Shown here: in pieces, positions 25,270 to 35,474 of the stretch
Numbering within the stretch: position 1 is the first letter of the stretch
How the letters are laid out: each line of letters opens with the position of its first letter
NCBI GenBank assembly: GCA_017405875.1
Contig: JAFQZM010000007.1
Span: 1 to 40,375, forward strand
Length of the DNA: 40,375 nt
DNA from: a bacterium
GTDB lineage: Bacteria > UBP6 > UBA1177
Reading direction: 5' to 3'
Translations under genes and position numbers: made by a program
Notes under the pieces: model-generated
What the model was told of the DNA's origin: nothing
What the model saw: only the letters and a program-made list of their open reading frames with translations
Database searches by the model: none

Positions 25270-26610
25270 ATGTGGAAAACAATAATAGAAGAGCTTAAAA
25301 AAGCAGGCAATAAAGAAATAAACACTTTCATTGACGCTCTTTCACCTAAAGAAGAGTCCAGAGAAAAAATAGTTGTAAACTGCAAAAGTAAGTATGCTTA
25401 TGATTTTCTTAAGAAAAACAATTACTTATCTAAAATAGAAAAAACTGCAAAAACTCTTTTTGACGAAAAGACAGAAATTCAGTTCATAGTTATTCCTGAA
25501 AATGAAGAAAAAAACCTACAGCTTGAATTTGACTTTAAAGATGAAAATAAAATCAACAAAATCAACGATAAAATTCAGGATGAATACGAAAAATACAAAG
25601 ATTATACTTTCAATAATTTCGTAATGGGTCCGTCAAATGCAGGTGTTTATCTTGCAGCGCAGGCTATAGCCAAAAATCCCGGAACAGGCTACAATCCTTT
25701 TTTTATATACGGTGACTCCGGTTTAGGAAAAACTCACATAGTACAGGCTATAGGAAACTACATCATAAATAACAAACACAAAAAAGTTTACTACTCTACT
25801 ACAAACCAGCTTCTGATAGACTACATCAATGCAATTGAATCAAAAACTATCAATGATTTCAGGGAAAAAATAATAAAAAACGATGTTTTGCTTATAGACG
25901 ATATTCAGTTTTTATCAGGAAAATCAGGAACTCAGAACGAATTTTTCTATATTTTCAACCAGTTTTACGATAAGAAAAAGCAGATAGTAATAACTTCTGA
26001 TAAACACATAACTGAAATAAACGATATAGACAGCAGACTCAGATCACGTTTTTCGATGGGTGTAACTCTTGAGATAATTCCGCCTGAATACGAAACCAGA
26101 GTTGCCATAATCAAAAAGAAATCAGAGCTTTACGACATGAAAATAGAAGATGAAGTAGCTGATTTCATAGCATCAAATATAAAAAACAACGTCCGTGAAA
26201 TAGAAGGAGCGCTTCAAACTCTGAAAATATCTTATGAATTCATAGGAAACGGCGTTATAGACCTTAAATTTGCCGAAAACATACTCAAAAAAATGATAAA
26301 AAAACAGCCTAGGGAAATAGAAGACATAATAAAAATAGTTTCGGCCGAGACAAAGGTAAAGCCTTCAGACATTGTCTCAAAAAGCAGAACAAAGGGAATT
26401 TCAATATCGAGACAGATAGCTATTTACCTGACAAGAAAATATACTTCAAAAACTTTCAAGGAAATAGGCGAAAAATTCGGAAAAAGAGATCATTCCACAA
26501 TAATAACATCTATTTCAAACATCGAAAAACTCATACTTGACAACGAGCAGATATCAAAGCTTGTAGCAAAGCTGAGTAAAGAAATCGAAAGTTCGGAAAA
26601 AGGTTTATAA
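25270..26610 (+). CDS. dnaA: Chromosomal replication initiator DnaA
   Basis: A 446-residue DnaA with a short N-terminal domain and linker, then the AAA+ domain (YNPFFIYGDSGLGKTHIVQA, Walker A near residue 147; VLLIDDIQFLSG, Walker B near 207; DSRLRSRFSMG, sensor/arginine-finger region). The DNA-binding domain IV contains SRQIAIYLTRKY and FGKRDHSTII, the DnaA signature. It is rich in ATA and AAA codons compared with the bamA or glyA region. It is followed by an AT-rich gap with candidate DnaA boxes and then dnaN, the usual order at bacterial origins. Confidence 0.97.
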   Translation: MWKTIIEELKKAGNKEINTFIDALSPKEESREKIVVNCKSKYAYDFLKKNNYLSKIEKTAKTLFDEKTEIQFIVIPENEEKNLQLEFDFKDENKINKINDKIQDEYEKYKDYTFNNFVMGPSNAGVYLAAQAIAKNPGTGYNPFFIYGDSGLGKTHIVQAIGNYIINNKHKKVYYSTTNQLLIDYINAIESKTINDFREKIIKNDVLLIDDIQFLSGKSGTQNEFFYIFNQFYDKKKQIVITSDKHITEINDIDSRLRSRFSMGVTLEIIPPEYETRVAIIKKKSELYDMKIEDEVADFIASNIKNNVREIEGALQTLKISYEFIGNGVIDLKFAENILKKMIKKQPREIEDIIKIVSAETKVKPSDIVSKSRTKGISISRQIAIYLTRKYTSKTFKEIGEKFGKRDHSTIITSISNIEKLILDNEQISKLVAKLSKEIESSEKGL

Positions 26611-26786
26611 CAAATGTTGAAAGTTAGCATGTTGAAAACTGAAAACTATGAATAGACAACAAAAAACAAACACTTTTTTCAACACTAAAAAGCCTGCTCA
26701 TCATCATGTTTTTATTGACAATTTCTCAGCTTTAAACATTATAACAGAGGTTATTTATAATTGTTTTTTTAATTAAGGAGAAAATT
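26611..26786. other. Candidate replication origin region (oriC) between dnaA and dnaN
   Basis: A 176-base AT-rich gap. Three copies of a DnaA-box-like 9-mer are visible: TGTTGAAAG at 26615-26623, TGTTGAAAA at 26630-26638, and TTTTCAACA on the opposite strand at 26676-26684. TTTTCAACA matches the consensus TTATCCACA at seven of nine bases. The right half (about 26735-26780) is very AT-rich and could unwind. Position between dnaA and dnaN supports the call; no exact consensus box is present, so it stays tentative. Confidence 0.45.
26715..26744 (+). promoter_or_regulatory. Candidate promoter for dnaN-recF
   Basis: A perfect -35 TTGACA (26715-26720) is followed after 18 bases by TTATAA (26739-26744), about 40 bases before the dnaN ATG. 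The nearby candidate DnaA boxes would allow DnaA-dependent control, which is inference. Confidence 0.6.
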
Positions 26787-27938
26787 ATGATTAAATTAAC
26801 TTTCAAAAAAGATGAACTTCTCAAGGCTCTTGACTACTGCAGCTCATGTGTAGAAAAAAAACATCCGATGGTTGTTCTTACCAGTGTTCTTTTCAGCTTC
26901 AAAGACAAAGAATGCACTCTCAGCGCTACAAATCTCGAAATAACAGTTCTTGCAAAGGTAAATCTCGAAGAATCTGTTGAAGAAGGCAAGATAGCTGTTC
27001 CGGCAAGATCAATTCACGATATATGCCGTCTTTCAAGAGCTGAAAAAATAATATTCAAATACGGTGAATCAAACAATGTTCTCGATATAACAGCCGACAA
27101 GTCCGAATATAAGGTTCCGTGCTTCAATCCTTCAGATTTTCCTGAAATTTCAGATACTTCCAAAGAATATAAACCTGTAAAGATAAGCAAACTCATTTCT
27201 TTCTATAAAAAAGTTCAGTTCTCAATGACTGAAAACTATATGACTAAGGCTTATTCAGGCGTTCTTATAATAAAAATAAAAAATGATGACGGAACTGAAA
27301 CTGTAGATATGGTTACTACAGACATTCACAGACTTTCTGTTCTTATGCTTAAAAACTTTACTCTTGACATTCCTGAGTTTGAAAACGGTATAGTTATCCC
27401 TGGAAAAAACTTTGCTGAAATAACTAAAATTTTTGCTGAAGTTGAAGATGCTTTGGTAGCTATAGACGATGAAAAAATGTTTATAAAGAATGAAAATGTC
27501 ACCTTTATTTCAAGACTTTTCAAAAACGAATTTCCGAAGCACCGTCCTATTATAGGAAATTACGATGTTTTGAACGGAAAAGAATTTGCCATTGTCAACA
27601 GAAAAGAGCTTATTGAAGCTATAAAACGTGTAGTCATCGTCCTTAATTCAGAAGATAAGATGTGGGTTTCAAAGTATTTCTTCAACGGAAATGTTCTCAA
27701 ACTTACTGCAAATTCAAATACAGGCGGAACTTCAACAGATGAAATAGTTATTGAAAAAGGTTTCTCAACTGAAAGAAGCGTTGCTGTAAATGCCAAGTAT
27801 TTCCTTGATGTTATAAATGTTATAGATGACAACAACGTAAATGTTATAGTTGACGAAGCTGCAAATAAACCTATGACTTTGAAGGAAGAAACCGACGATT
27901 TCTTCTACGTTCATATGATTATGCCGCTCAGAATCTAA
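26787..27938 (+). CDS. dnaN: DNA polymerase III beta subunit (sliding clamp)
   Basis: A 383-residue protein with the three-domain clamp pattern: N-terminal ELLKALDYCSSCVEKKHPM and LSATNLEITVLAKV, central FTLDIPEFENGIVIPGKNFAEI, and the ending FFYVHMIMPLRI, which matches the clamp family's usual C-terminal M-P-x-R. The clamp encircles DNA and tethers polymerase III. AAGGAG precedes the ATG, and recF follows three bases after the stop. Its position after dnaA supports orthology. Confidence 0.96.
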   Translation: MIKLTFKKDELLKALDYCSSCVEKKHPMVVLTSVLFSFKDKECTLSATNLEITVLAKVNLEESVEEGKIAVPARSIHDICRLSRAEKIIFKYGESNNVLDITADKSEYKVPCFNPSDFPEISDTSKEYKPVKISKLISFYKKVQFSMTENYMTKAYSGVLIIKIKNDDGTETVDMVTTDIHRLSVLMLKNFTLDIPEFENGIVIPGKNFAEITKIFAEVEDALVAIDDEKMFIKNENVTFISRLFKNEFPKHRPIIGNYDVLNGKEFAIVNRKELIEAIKRVVIVLNSEDKMWVSKYFFNGNVLKLTANSNTGGTSTDEIVIEKGFSTERSVAVNAKYFLDVINVIDDNNVNVIVDEAANKPMTLKEETDDFFYVHMIMPLRI

Positions 27939-27941
27939 TTT

Positions 27942-28970
27942 ATGAAAATAAATTCTGTTTTCATATCCAACTTCAGATCACTCTCTGATTTTTCATTAAA
28001 TCTGCCTCAGAAACTACTTATAAAAGGAAAAAACGGCTCTGGAAAGACTTCTATACTTGAAGCCTGTTTTGTCGTTTCCAGCGGAAGATCCTTCAAAACT
28101 TTCGACATAAAAGACTGTATTTCAAAAGAGAACCAGAATTTCTATATTGAGTCGGATTTTGACGATTTTGAAAATTACAGCAGAAAAGTTTCAGTTGCCT
28201 ACGACAGGAAAGGAAATAAAAAAATCATAATTGACGGCAATATTTCTTCGAGAAAAGACCTTTTAAATATAGCTTATCCTGTCGTTCATTCTCCTGATGA
28301 CATGTTTATAATCACAGGAAGCCCTAAATTCCGCAGGGATTTTATAGACAGAATCTGTTTTATCGAAGACAAGAGCTATTTTGACGACATGAGCGAATAT
28401 ATCAGGTACATCAGAAACAAAAATATAGCTCTTAAAGATAAAAATGTCGAAGTCATAAAATATCTCAATGCAGCAGCAGCTCCTCTGATTGACAGAATAA
28501 GAAAAAAAAGGAATGTTTCATGTGAAACAATCAATAAAAAAGTATCGGTTTTACTGGAAAAACTCTTTTCCGGAATGAAAGTTTTCTTCACTTACAATAC
28601 GGATGAAAACTGTGCAGAAAAATTGGATTTGAGGCTTGAAAAAGAGCTTGAAAAAGGCTTTTCGCTTTACGGACCTCATCTTGATAATATAAATATCACG
28701 ACAGAAGTCGGAAACGCAAAAAACAATATTTCAATGGGTGAAACCTATATAACTTCTTTTCTTATAAAACTTGCCGAACTCAGCATTTATGCTGAAAAAA
28801 ACGAGTTTCCTATATTTCTGATAGACGATATTTTCGTTTTTGTCGACGATGAAACCAAAAAGACTCTTTTTAAGGAAATCGAGGCTTTGAAAAATCAGAT
28901 TTTAATGACGAGTTCAATAGAAAATTTAAATAATTTCAATAGTATAGAAGTTTTTTACCTGTCAAGGTAA
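27942..28970 (+). CDS. recF: DNA replication and repair protein RecF
   Basis: A 342-residue SMC-like ATPase. FRSLSDFSLNLP and LLIKGKNGSGKTSILEACFV (Walker A near residue 30) are typical of RecF. The signature motif appears as NISMGE rather than the usual S-x-G-Q, and Walker B is FPIFLIDDIFVFVDDE. RecF loads RecA at gaps with RecO and RecR. The gene is slightly short for the family but complete. Its last 16 bases overlap the 3' end of the convergent glycosyltransferase gene. Confidence 0.9.
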   Translation: MKINSVFISNFRSLSDFSLNLPQKLLIKGKNGSGKTSILEACFVVSSGRSFKTFDIKDCISKENQNFYIESDFDDFENYSRKVSVAYDRKGNKKIIIDGNISSRKDLLNIAYPVVHSPDDMFIITGSPKFRRDFIDRICFIEDKSYFDDMSEYIRYIRNKNIALKDKNVEVIKYLNAAAAPLIDRIRKKRNVSCETINKKVSVLLEKLFSGMKVFFTYNTDENCAEKLDLRLEKELEKGFSLYGPHLDNINITTEVGNAKNNISMGETYITSFLIKLAELSIYAEKNEFPIFLIDDIFVFVDDETKKTLFKEIEALKNQILMTSSIENLNNFNSIEVFYLSR

Positions 28971-31207
28971 ATTCTTAAAAGTTCAGCACGGTTGTCACTT
29001 TCCTTAACTTCATTTTTATTCGTGATATTGGCTCTGTATTCTTCATGATATAAGCCAGTGTATGCAATGTAATAGTTGTTTATAGATCCTTTGGGTATAT
29101 TTATTTTTAAAGGATGTTTGATTATCTCGCCTTTTTTCCAGAAATCAGTAGGGTAGGTTCCGTTTGCCATACTTCCGTCGCCTTTTGTCCTTTTATCTTT
29201 GTTATTGCCTTCATTGTGGAGAAAAACATCGTAATCTTTATTGATTTTGTCAGCAATCGATCTGAAATAAAGGTCGACATTTATGGTTGTTCCTTCTTTT
29301 GCATAGAATTTTCCGTCGCGCTCTTTTATATTTTTTTTGTCTATTACAAAGCCTTCCAGTTTAATCACATTATCAAAAATAACATTTGATTTTATTAAGT
29401 TTTCAGGCAGATTTTGGACAATGTATCCGTTTGATTTGGATATATCGCGCTCCTGACCTTTTCCGAAAACTTTGAGTAAAGAGTTTTTAGCCCCGCTGTA
29501 AACGACGACAGTTTTTTTATTTATCCTTTTCATGAGTGTTTCAAAGCGTTTTTTGTCGTTGTCACGGAGAATTACATACTGAATGCCGGGTTTATCGAAA
29601 AATCTTATTACGTTCTTTTCTTTGTCTGTCTGCAGAAAAGTTATTTCGTTTTTAAGCCAGAAACCAGCTGATTTTCTTAACCATTTGTAATAATCGGCAA
29701 TAGGAGCCCTCTCAGGACTGTCTTTAAGATAAGCCTCAACGTGAGGTTTTAAAGAATAGTATTTTGAAATCTGCGGCAGCGGTTCTGCAAAGTAGTAAGT
29801 CATAAATCCCGCACTCAGCGCAAAAAGAATGTAAAAACCTTTTTTCTGCAGATTTTTGTTTAAAATCATTAATAAAATAACAAAGCAGAAAACTGCAAAA
29901 ACAGAAATTATAACAGGTTCCCATGAAGCCGGTGTCGGAACTTTTCTTGTGTTGTAGAAAGTTACGAGGTGAAGGAAAAGAACGTGTTTGTCACCGATGT
30001 CTCGCCCGATTGCAGCAACCAGAAATATTGAAATTATAGCTTCCACTTTTGCCGCCAGAGTCCAGCGCTCACTCCACAATTTTTCAATGTAAATACCTAA
30101 AAATATTGCAAGAAAAGGAACTACAGGAGCTATGTAGTGATAAAATTTGGTCGATGAAAAAGAGAAGAAAAGAAAAGGTCCAATAAATGAACTGAAAAAG
30201 AAAAGTTTTTTGGTTTTTTCTGAATCTTCCTCTTTTTTTGTTAAAAAATTGTAAAGTGCAGCCGGAAGGAAAGCGCTCCACGGGAACATCGCATAACCTA
30301 AAATCCTTATGTAAAGCGTGTATAAATCGTTCGGTTTGTGGATTTCGCCTGTCGTTCTTTTGAAATGGTGGTAAATAATGAAAGTATCAAAGAAATTTTT
30401 TCCTTCGCTTATCCACATATAGCCGAACCACGGCATGACGACAGCAAGATAGACAACCATGCCGATAAGGTGTTTTTTAAGATGTTCGACAGCAAAGAAA
30501 TACCGGAAATTGCGCGTAAAAACCATGAAAACAAAAAGAGCGATTCCAGGAATGAGTATAGAAAGCAGCCCTTTCGCCAGAAAAGCCCAGCCTTCAAAAA
30601 AGTAAAAAAGCCACAAATATAGGTCTTTTCTCGGGATTTTCTTAAATATTTTTTCGTCGGCACCGATATTTCCGAAGTAGTAAACTGCCATGCAGAGCAT
30701 AGCAACAGTGTTGAGCGCGACAAACGGAAGATCGACCATGATCTGGCGCGAAAGCATGAAATACTGAGGCGAAAGCATAAGAACAAACGTTGAAATTATT
30801 GCAGATTTTCGCGAAATCAGCCGCGTCAGGAGAATATAGAAACCGACAAGAGTCAAAATCGAAAAAACAGCTATTGGAAATCTGCCCGAAAATTCCGAAA
30901 TATTGAACTTGTAAAAAGGCATAAGCATCCAGAAAAGAAGAGGCGGCTTCGACCAGAATTTATTGGAATTCTGGAACCACAGCTTTGCGAACGAATTTTT
31001 ATCAAGGGTTTCCCACGCAACATGCGAATAATGGTTTTCCCACGGGTCAATCATGAAAAAGTTGCCGAGCATCGGAATGTAAAGCAGCGCACACAAAACA
31101 ACGGTGAGAATAATCAGAAACTTGTCCAGATTGTTAAGCGAACCGCTTCTGATATCGGAAAAAGTATTTAAATCATTGCCGATTTTGTTTTTTATGAAAT
31201 TTATCAT
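28955..31207 (-). CDS. ArnT/PMT-like membrane glycosyltransferase (GT-C fold)
   Basis: A 750-residue protein with about eleven membrane segments, then a soluble C-terminal domain of ~270 residues. The first loop carries DPWENHYSHVAWET, in which the Asp-Pro-Trp-Glu acidic site resembles the D-E site of ArnT and PMT enzymes. FWSKPPLLFW and SRQIMVDLPFVALNTVAML match further conserved loops of the family. Such enzymes transfer a sugar from a polyprenyl phosphate, often to lipid A or protein. The soluble domain has several charged strands and is unrecognised. Substrates cannot be inferred. It is a single gene, convergent with recF. Confidence 0.8.
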   Translation of the reverse strand: MINFIKNKIGNDLNTFSDIRSGSLNNLDKFLIILTVVLCALLYIPMLGNFFMIDPWENHYSHVAWETLDKNSFAKLWFQNSNKFWSKPPLLFWMLMPFYKFNISEFSGRFPIAVFSILTLVGFYILLTRLISRKSAIISTFVLMLSPQYFMLSRQIMVDLPFVALNTVAMLCMAVYYFGNIGADEKIFKKIPRKDLYLWLFYFFEGWAFLAKGLLSILIPGIALFVFMVFTRNFRYFFAVEHLKKHLIGMVVYLAVVMPWFGYMWISEGKNFFDTFIIYHHFKRTTGEIHKPNDLYTLYIRILGYAMFPWSAFLPAALYNFLTKKEEDSEKTKKLFFFSSFIGPFLFFSFSSTKFYHYIAPVVPFLAIFLGIYIEKLWSERWTLAAKVEAIISIFLVAAIGRDIGDKHVLFLHLVTFYNTRKVPTPASWEPVIISVFAVFCFVILLMILNKNLQKKGFYILFALSAGFMTYYFAEPLPQISKYYSLKPHVEAYLKDSPERAPIADYYKWLRKSAGFWLKNEITFLQTDKEKNVIRFFDKPGIQYVILRDNDKKRFETLMKRINKKTVVVYSGAKNSLLKVFGKGQERDISKSNGYIVQNLPENLIKSNVIFDNVIKLEGFVIDKKNIKERDGKFYAKEGTTINVDLYFRSIADKINKDYDVFLHNEGNNKDKRTKGDGSMANGTYPTDFWKKGEIIKHPLKINIPKGSINNYYIAYTGLYHEEYRANITNKNEVKESDNRAELLRIYLDR

Positions 31208-31320
31208 TTTTCACTCCGGAACATAAAAATTAAACGCGAAACGCTATAATCACTGGGAAAAAAGTCAAGAAAAGAGGTCTTTCGGCATTTTATATGCTTT
31301 TTAAAATTCAATAATTTTAC

Positions 31321-31381
31321 AAAAATCTTGATTTGGTGCGAAAAACGCCTCTGAAAAATCTTGATTTGGTGCGGAAAACGC
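31321..31381. repeat. Tandem 28-bp direct repeat upstream of the DUF4143 ATPase gene
   Basis: Two copies (31321-31348 and 31354-31381) match at 27 of 28 bases around the core ATCTTGATTTGGTGCG, 33 bases apart (about three helical turns). They end 16 bases before the ATG at 31398. Spacing on one face of the helix suggests a protein-binding operator, possibly autoregulatory; a duplicated promoter is an alternative. Confidence 0.55.
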
Positions 31382-31397
31382 TTTTTGGGGTGCTTGT

Positions 31398-32750
31398 ATG
31401 AGAAGAAAAATCACTGAAAAAATGCTTGATTGGAAGCAGAAAAGCTGTGGTAAAACGGCTCTTTTGATTGACGGTGCAAGGCGTGTCGGCAAAAGCTACG
31501 CTGTAAAAGAGTTTGCCGAAAAAAACTATAAATCCTACATTCTGATCGATTTCAACGAAGCAGAGCCTGAAATCCGCGATCTGTTCAGCAGCGGTCTGAG
31601 GGATCTGGATTCGTTTTTCTCGTTTTTGTCAGCGGCTTACAATGTTAAACTTTACGAGCGCAACTCTTTGATAATATTCGACGAAGTCCAGCTCTGTCCG
31701 AGAGCGCGCGCCGCTATAAAATTTTTGGTTGCGGACGGTCGTTACGACTACATTGAAACGGGTTCGCTCGTGTCAATCAAAAAAAATGTGAAAGATATCG
31801 TGATCCCTTCGGAAGAGCGTCACTTGAGAATGTATCCGATGGATTTTGAGGAATTTTTGTGGGCGGCGCAGGAGGAAAACCTTCTTTCGGTCATAAAAAC
31901 CTGCTTCGAAAAAAAAGTGCCGATGGGGCCGCTTCTGCACAGGAAATCGATGACTCTTTTCCGCGAATATCTGATTATCGGCGGTATGCCGCAGGCGGTT
32001 GCCGAGTATTTCAGGCATAAGGATTTTCAGGCGGTCGATGCGGTGAAAAGGGACATTCTTTCACTTTACCGTGCCGATATCGCAAAGCATGCAGCTGGTT
32101 ACGAGCATAAAGTCAAAGCGGTTTTTGATGAAATACCGTCGCAGCTTTCCAAACACGAGAAAAAATTCTCTCTTGCCGCACTGGGAAAGGGAATAAAATC
32201 GAGAGATTACGAAAATGCGTTTTTCTGGCTGGAAGATTCGATGATCGTCAATATCTGCTACAATTCGACCGAGCCGAACATCGGGCTGAAGCTGAACCGT
32301 GACAGTTCATCGCTTAAAATGTATATGGCCGACACGGGACTTCTGATCAGCCACTCGTTCGACGAAAACGAAATAGTTTCGGAGGAAATCTATAAAAAAC
32401 TGCTTTTCGGCAACCTTGAAGTCAACGAAGGGATGATTTTCGAGAATATCGTCGCGCAGATGCTGGTTTCTGCGGGCCACAAACTCTATTTTTATTCAAA
32501 TTCGTCGAGGGATGACAGAAATTCGAGAATGAAGATCGATTTTCTTATCGCGAAATCGAAGGTGACAAACAGGCACAACATCTCTCCGATCGAAGTCAAA
32601 TCGGGCAAAAACTATACGCTTTCTTCAATCAACAAGTTCAGAAGCAAGTATGCGGAAGAGCTCAACACCGCTTTCGTGCTTCATACGAAAGATTTTCAGG
32701 AAAAAGACGGGATCATTTATCTGCCGGTCTATATGGCCTGGCTGCTGTAA
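31398..32750 (+). CDS. AAA_14/DUF4143 ATPase with nuclease-like C-terminus
   Basis: A 450-residue protein. Walker A is DGARRVGKSYAVKEFA (near residue 25), Walker B is SLIIFDEVQLCPRA (near 95), and the sensor-like DYIETGSLVSI follows. MYPMDFEEFLWA is the typical link to the DUF4143 winged-helix region. Near the end RMKIDFLIAK and SPIEVKSGKNY form a D...ExK pattern as in PD-(D/E)xK nucleases. These ATPases are abundant, poorly understood and often in mobile or gut-associated genomes; some work as stand-alone toxin-like or regulatory units. It is monocistronic, with tandem repeats just upstream. Confidence 0.85.
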   Translation: MRRKITEKMLDWKQKSCGKTALLIDGARRVGKSYAVKEFAEKNYKSYILIDFNEAEPEIRDLFSSGLRDLDSFFSFLSAAYNVKLYERNSLIIFDEVQLCPRARAAIKFLVADGRYDYIETGSLVSIKKNVKDIVIPSEERHLRMYPMDFEEFLWAAQEENLLSVIKTCFEKKVPMGPLLHRKSMTLFREYLIIGGMPQAVAEYFRHKDFQAVDAVKRDILSLYRADIAKHAAGYEHKVKAVFDEIPSQLSKHEKKFSLAALGKGIKSRDYENAFFWLEDSMIVNICYNSTEPNIGLKLNRDSSSLKMYMADTGLLISHSFDENEIVSEEIYKKLLFGNLEVNEGMIFENIVAQMLVSAGHKLYFYSNSSRDDRNSRMKIDFLIAKSKVTNRHNISPIEVKSGKNYTLSSINKFRSKYAEELNTAFVLHTKDFQEKDGIIYLPVYMAWLL

Positions 32751-32855
32751 TAACTCGGTTTTCTATGCATAGCCTTAAAGTAGAATTATCTGCCACGAAA
32801 TCATTTTCCCGAAATCAGAAGAGTTTTGCTTAAAAACCTCTTGAAAAACCAATCA

Positions 32856-32925
32856 CTTATTTTGTGAAACCTTCTGGGAGCGCGGGCGGCTCGCCCGCAA
32901 AATCAACCCCTTATTTTGTGAAACC
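32856..32925. repeat. Direct repeats flanking a GC-rich palindrome
   Basis: CTTATTTTGTGAAACC occurs at 32856-32871 and again at 32910-32925. Between them GCGGGC and GCCCGC (32882-32898) form a six-pair hairpin with a five-base loop. The flanking CTTCTGGGAGCG (32871-32882) also occurs at 35871-35882 before the other repeat cluster. This looks like a small dispersed palindromic element at the downstream edge of the DGR operon. It could also stop transcription, but there is no T-run. Confidence 0.55.
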
Positions 32926-32930
32926 GTGCG

Positions 32931-33707
32931 CTATTCAGCGTTGCGGACACAACGGACTGGAGACTCATGATGAGATTTGTCCAATCGACCGATAGCGGCA
33001 GAAACAAACTCTACATACCAAACAAGGTTCGTAACATCAGATGTGGTAGAAGAAGTCCAGAAAGGCATTGTATCTTCAATTTTGCTGTGATTTTCATTGT
33101 TGTTGGGACAGCCGTTACAATCGGTCGAGTAACATTCTTCGGCAGAGAGGCAGTTTTCACTTACTTTACAGCTTCCGCCAGTTGCAGTCAGTGCACAGTT
33201 GATGATAAGTGTTCTTGATTCGTCGATGTTGGGTAATCTCCAGTCGGAATGTCCGTCTTCGTCCAGATTTTCGCAGTAAGAAACGGCTTCATCCCAAGAG
33301 AAGCCTTTGTAGCCGTTGGATTTTAAAGAAGTCCAAATGAGATTTGTGTCTGGATCTTTCCAAGATGAGGAAACATCGGAAGAGTTGTCTTCTTCACTGT
33401 CATTGTCTGTATCGCCGCCATTATCTTTGTTCGGATTGTCATTGTTCCCGTTCGATCCACTGTTACATTTTCCTGTTGAAATGTCACATCCGTTTTCACA
33501 CGCTTGTGATTGCATCCATATCAGATCGTCGCCTGAATAGCCGCAGAAATAGGAATCATCGCCGTGGCATTCATACTCTCCGTAGGAACAAACAGCTGAT
33601 GACTGATTCTGATTGTTGTCGTCGTTTTTGCTGTCACTGCCGCTGCCGCAGCTTGCGATCAGGAACATGACTGTGAAAACTGTGATTGTTAAAGATAGTT
33701 TTTTCAT
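32931..33707 (-). CDS. DUF1566-domain lipoprotein, paralogue of the DGR target
   Basis: A 258-residue lipoprotein (signal LTITVFTVMFLIASC, strong AGGAGG) starting 10 bases after the RT stop. A short Cys-rich segment (CSYGEYECHGDDSYFCGYSG) and an Asn/Asp/Ser linker precede a DUF1566/lectin-like domain (DPDTNLIWTSLKS, GHSDWRLPNIDESRTLI, PFWTSSTTSDVTNLVWYVEF, SPVRCVRNAE). The last 39 residues align with the protein read from the TR (FWTSSTTSD...VRCVR). However, the DNA differs at many non-adenine positions and by one codon, so it is not a recent copy from this template. It may be a former target, a partner or a second ligand-binding protein. Confidence 0.8.
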   Translation of the reverse strand: MKKLSLTITVFTVMFLIASCGSGSDSKNDDNNQNQSSAVCSYGEYECHGDDSYFCGYSGDDLIWMQSQACENGCDISTGKCNSGSNGNNDNPNKDNGGDTDNDSEEDNSSDVSSSWKDPDTNLIWTSLKSNGYKGFSWDEAVSYCENLDEDGHSDWRLPNIDESRTLIINCALTATGGSCKVSENCLSAEECYSTDCNGCPNNNENHSKIEDTMPFWTSSTTSDVTNLVWYVEFVSAAIGRLDKSHHESPVRCVRNAE

Positions 33708-33716
33708 TTTTTCCTC

Positions 33717-35177
<1,461 letters not shown>

Positions 35178-35186
<9 letters not shown>

Positions 35187-35306
35187 GACCTACCTCACAC
35201 AACGGACATTGTTGTTGTTAGTCTTATTGTTGTTGTTCACGTTTCCGTTGTTGAAATTCACGTTCCATGCGTTATCTGTATTATCTGATTTAGTAGAGGA
35301 AGACCA
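35178..35306 (-). other. DGR template repeat (TR)
   Basis: Read on the minus strand in the VR frame, it would encode a stretch with 15 Asn codons (NNNNKTNNNN near the end) and then VRCVR-stop. It aligns without gaps to the VR at 36111-36239, 933 bases away. Across the 129 bases there are 21 differences, all at positions that are A in the minus-strand TR. Of the 97-base variable core, 20 of about 43 adenines are changed and none of the other bases. AAC/AAT codons let A-mutagenesis reach many residues but not stop codons. It lies between avd and the RT, as in known DGRs, and should be transcribed as the template RNA. Confidence 0.97.
35183..35209 (-). promoter_or_regulatory. Initiation-of-mutagenic-homing-like block of the TR, also the RT start region
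   Basis: These 27 bases are identical in TR (35183-35209) and VR (36116-36142) and lie 3' of the last mutated adenine, where the invariant IMH element sits in studied DGRs. On the minus strand the block contains GAGG followed by the GTG used to start the RT. The same DNA thus appears to serve priming homology and translation initiation. Confidence 0.7.
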
Positions 35307-35474
35307 GATTCAGAGGATTATTATCAGAAAATCCGATCCATTCGGTACGGATTTCTGCGGCAGTCTTTCCGAAATACTCAACATCGTGTGAAAAGGTGTT
35401 TCTACTCACAAAATTTGGATTGACTGCCGGATATGCTTCACAGGCTCTCTGATCTAACCGCAAACTTGGGACGC

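Noticed and set aside
30409-30417. A perfect DnaA box TTATCCACA
   Set aside because: Single copy inside the glycosyltransferase coding sequence, far from the dnaA-dnaN gap; likely chance.
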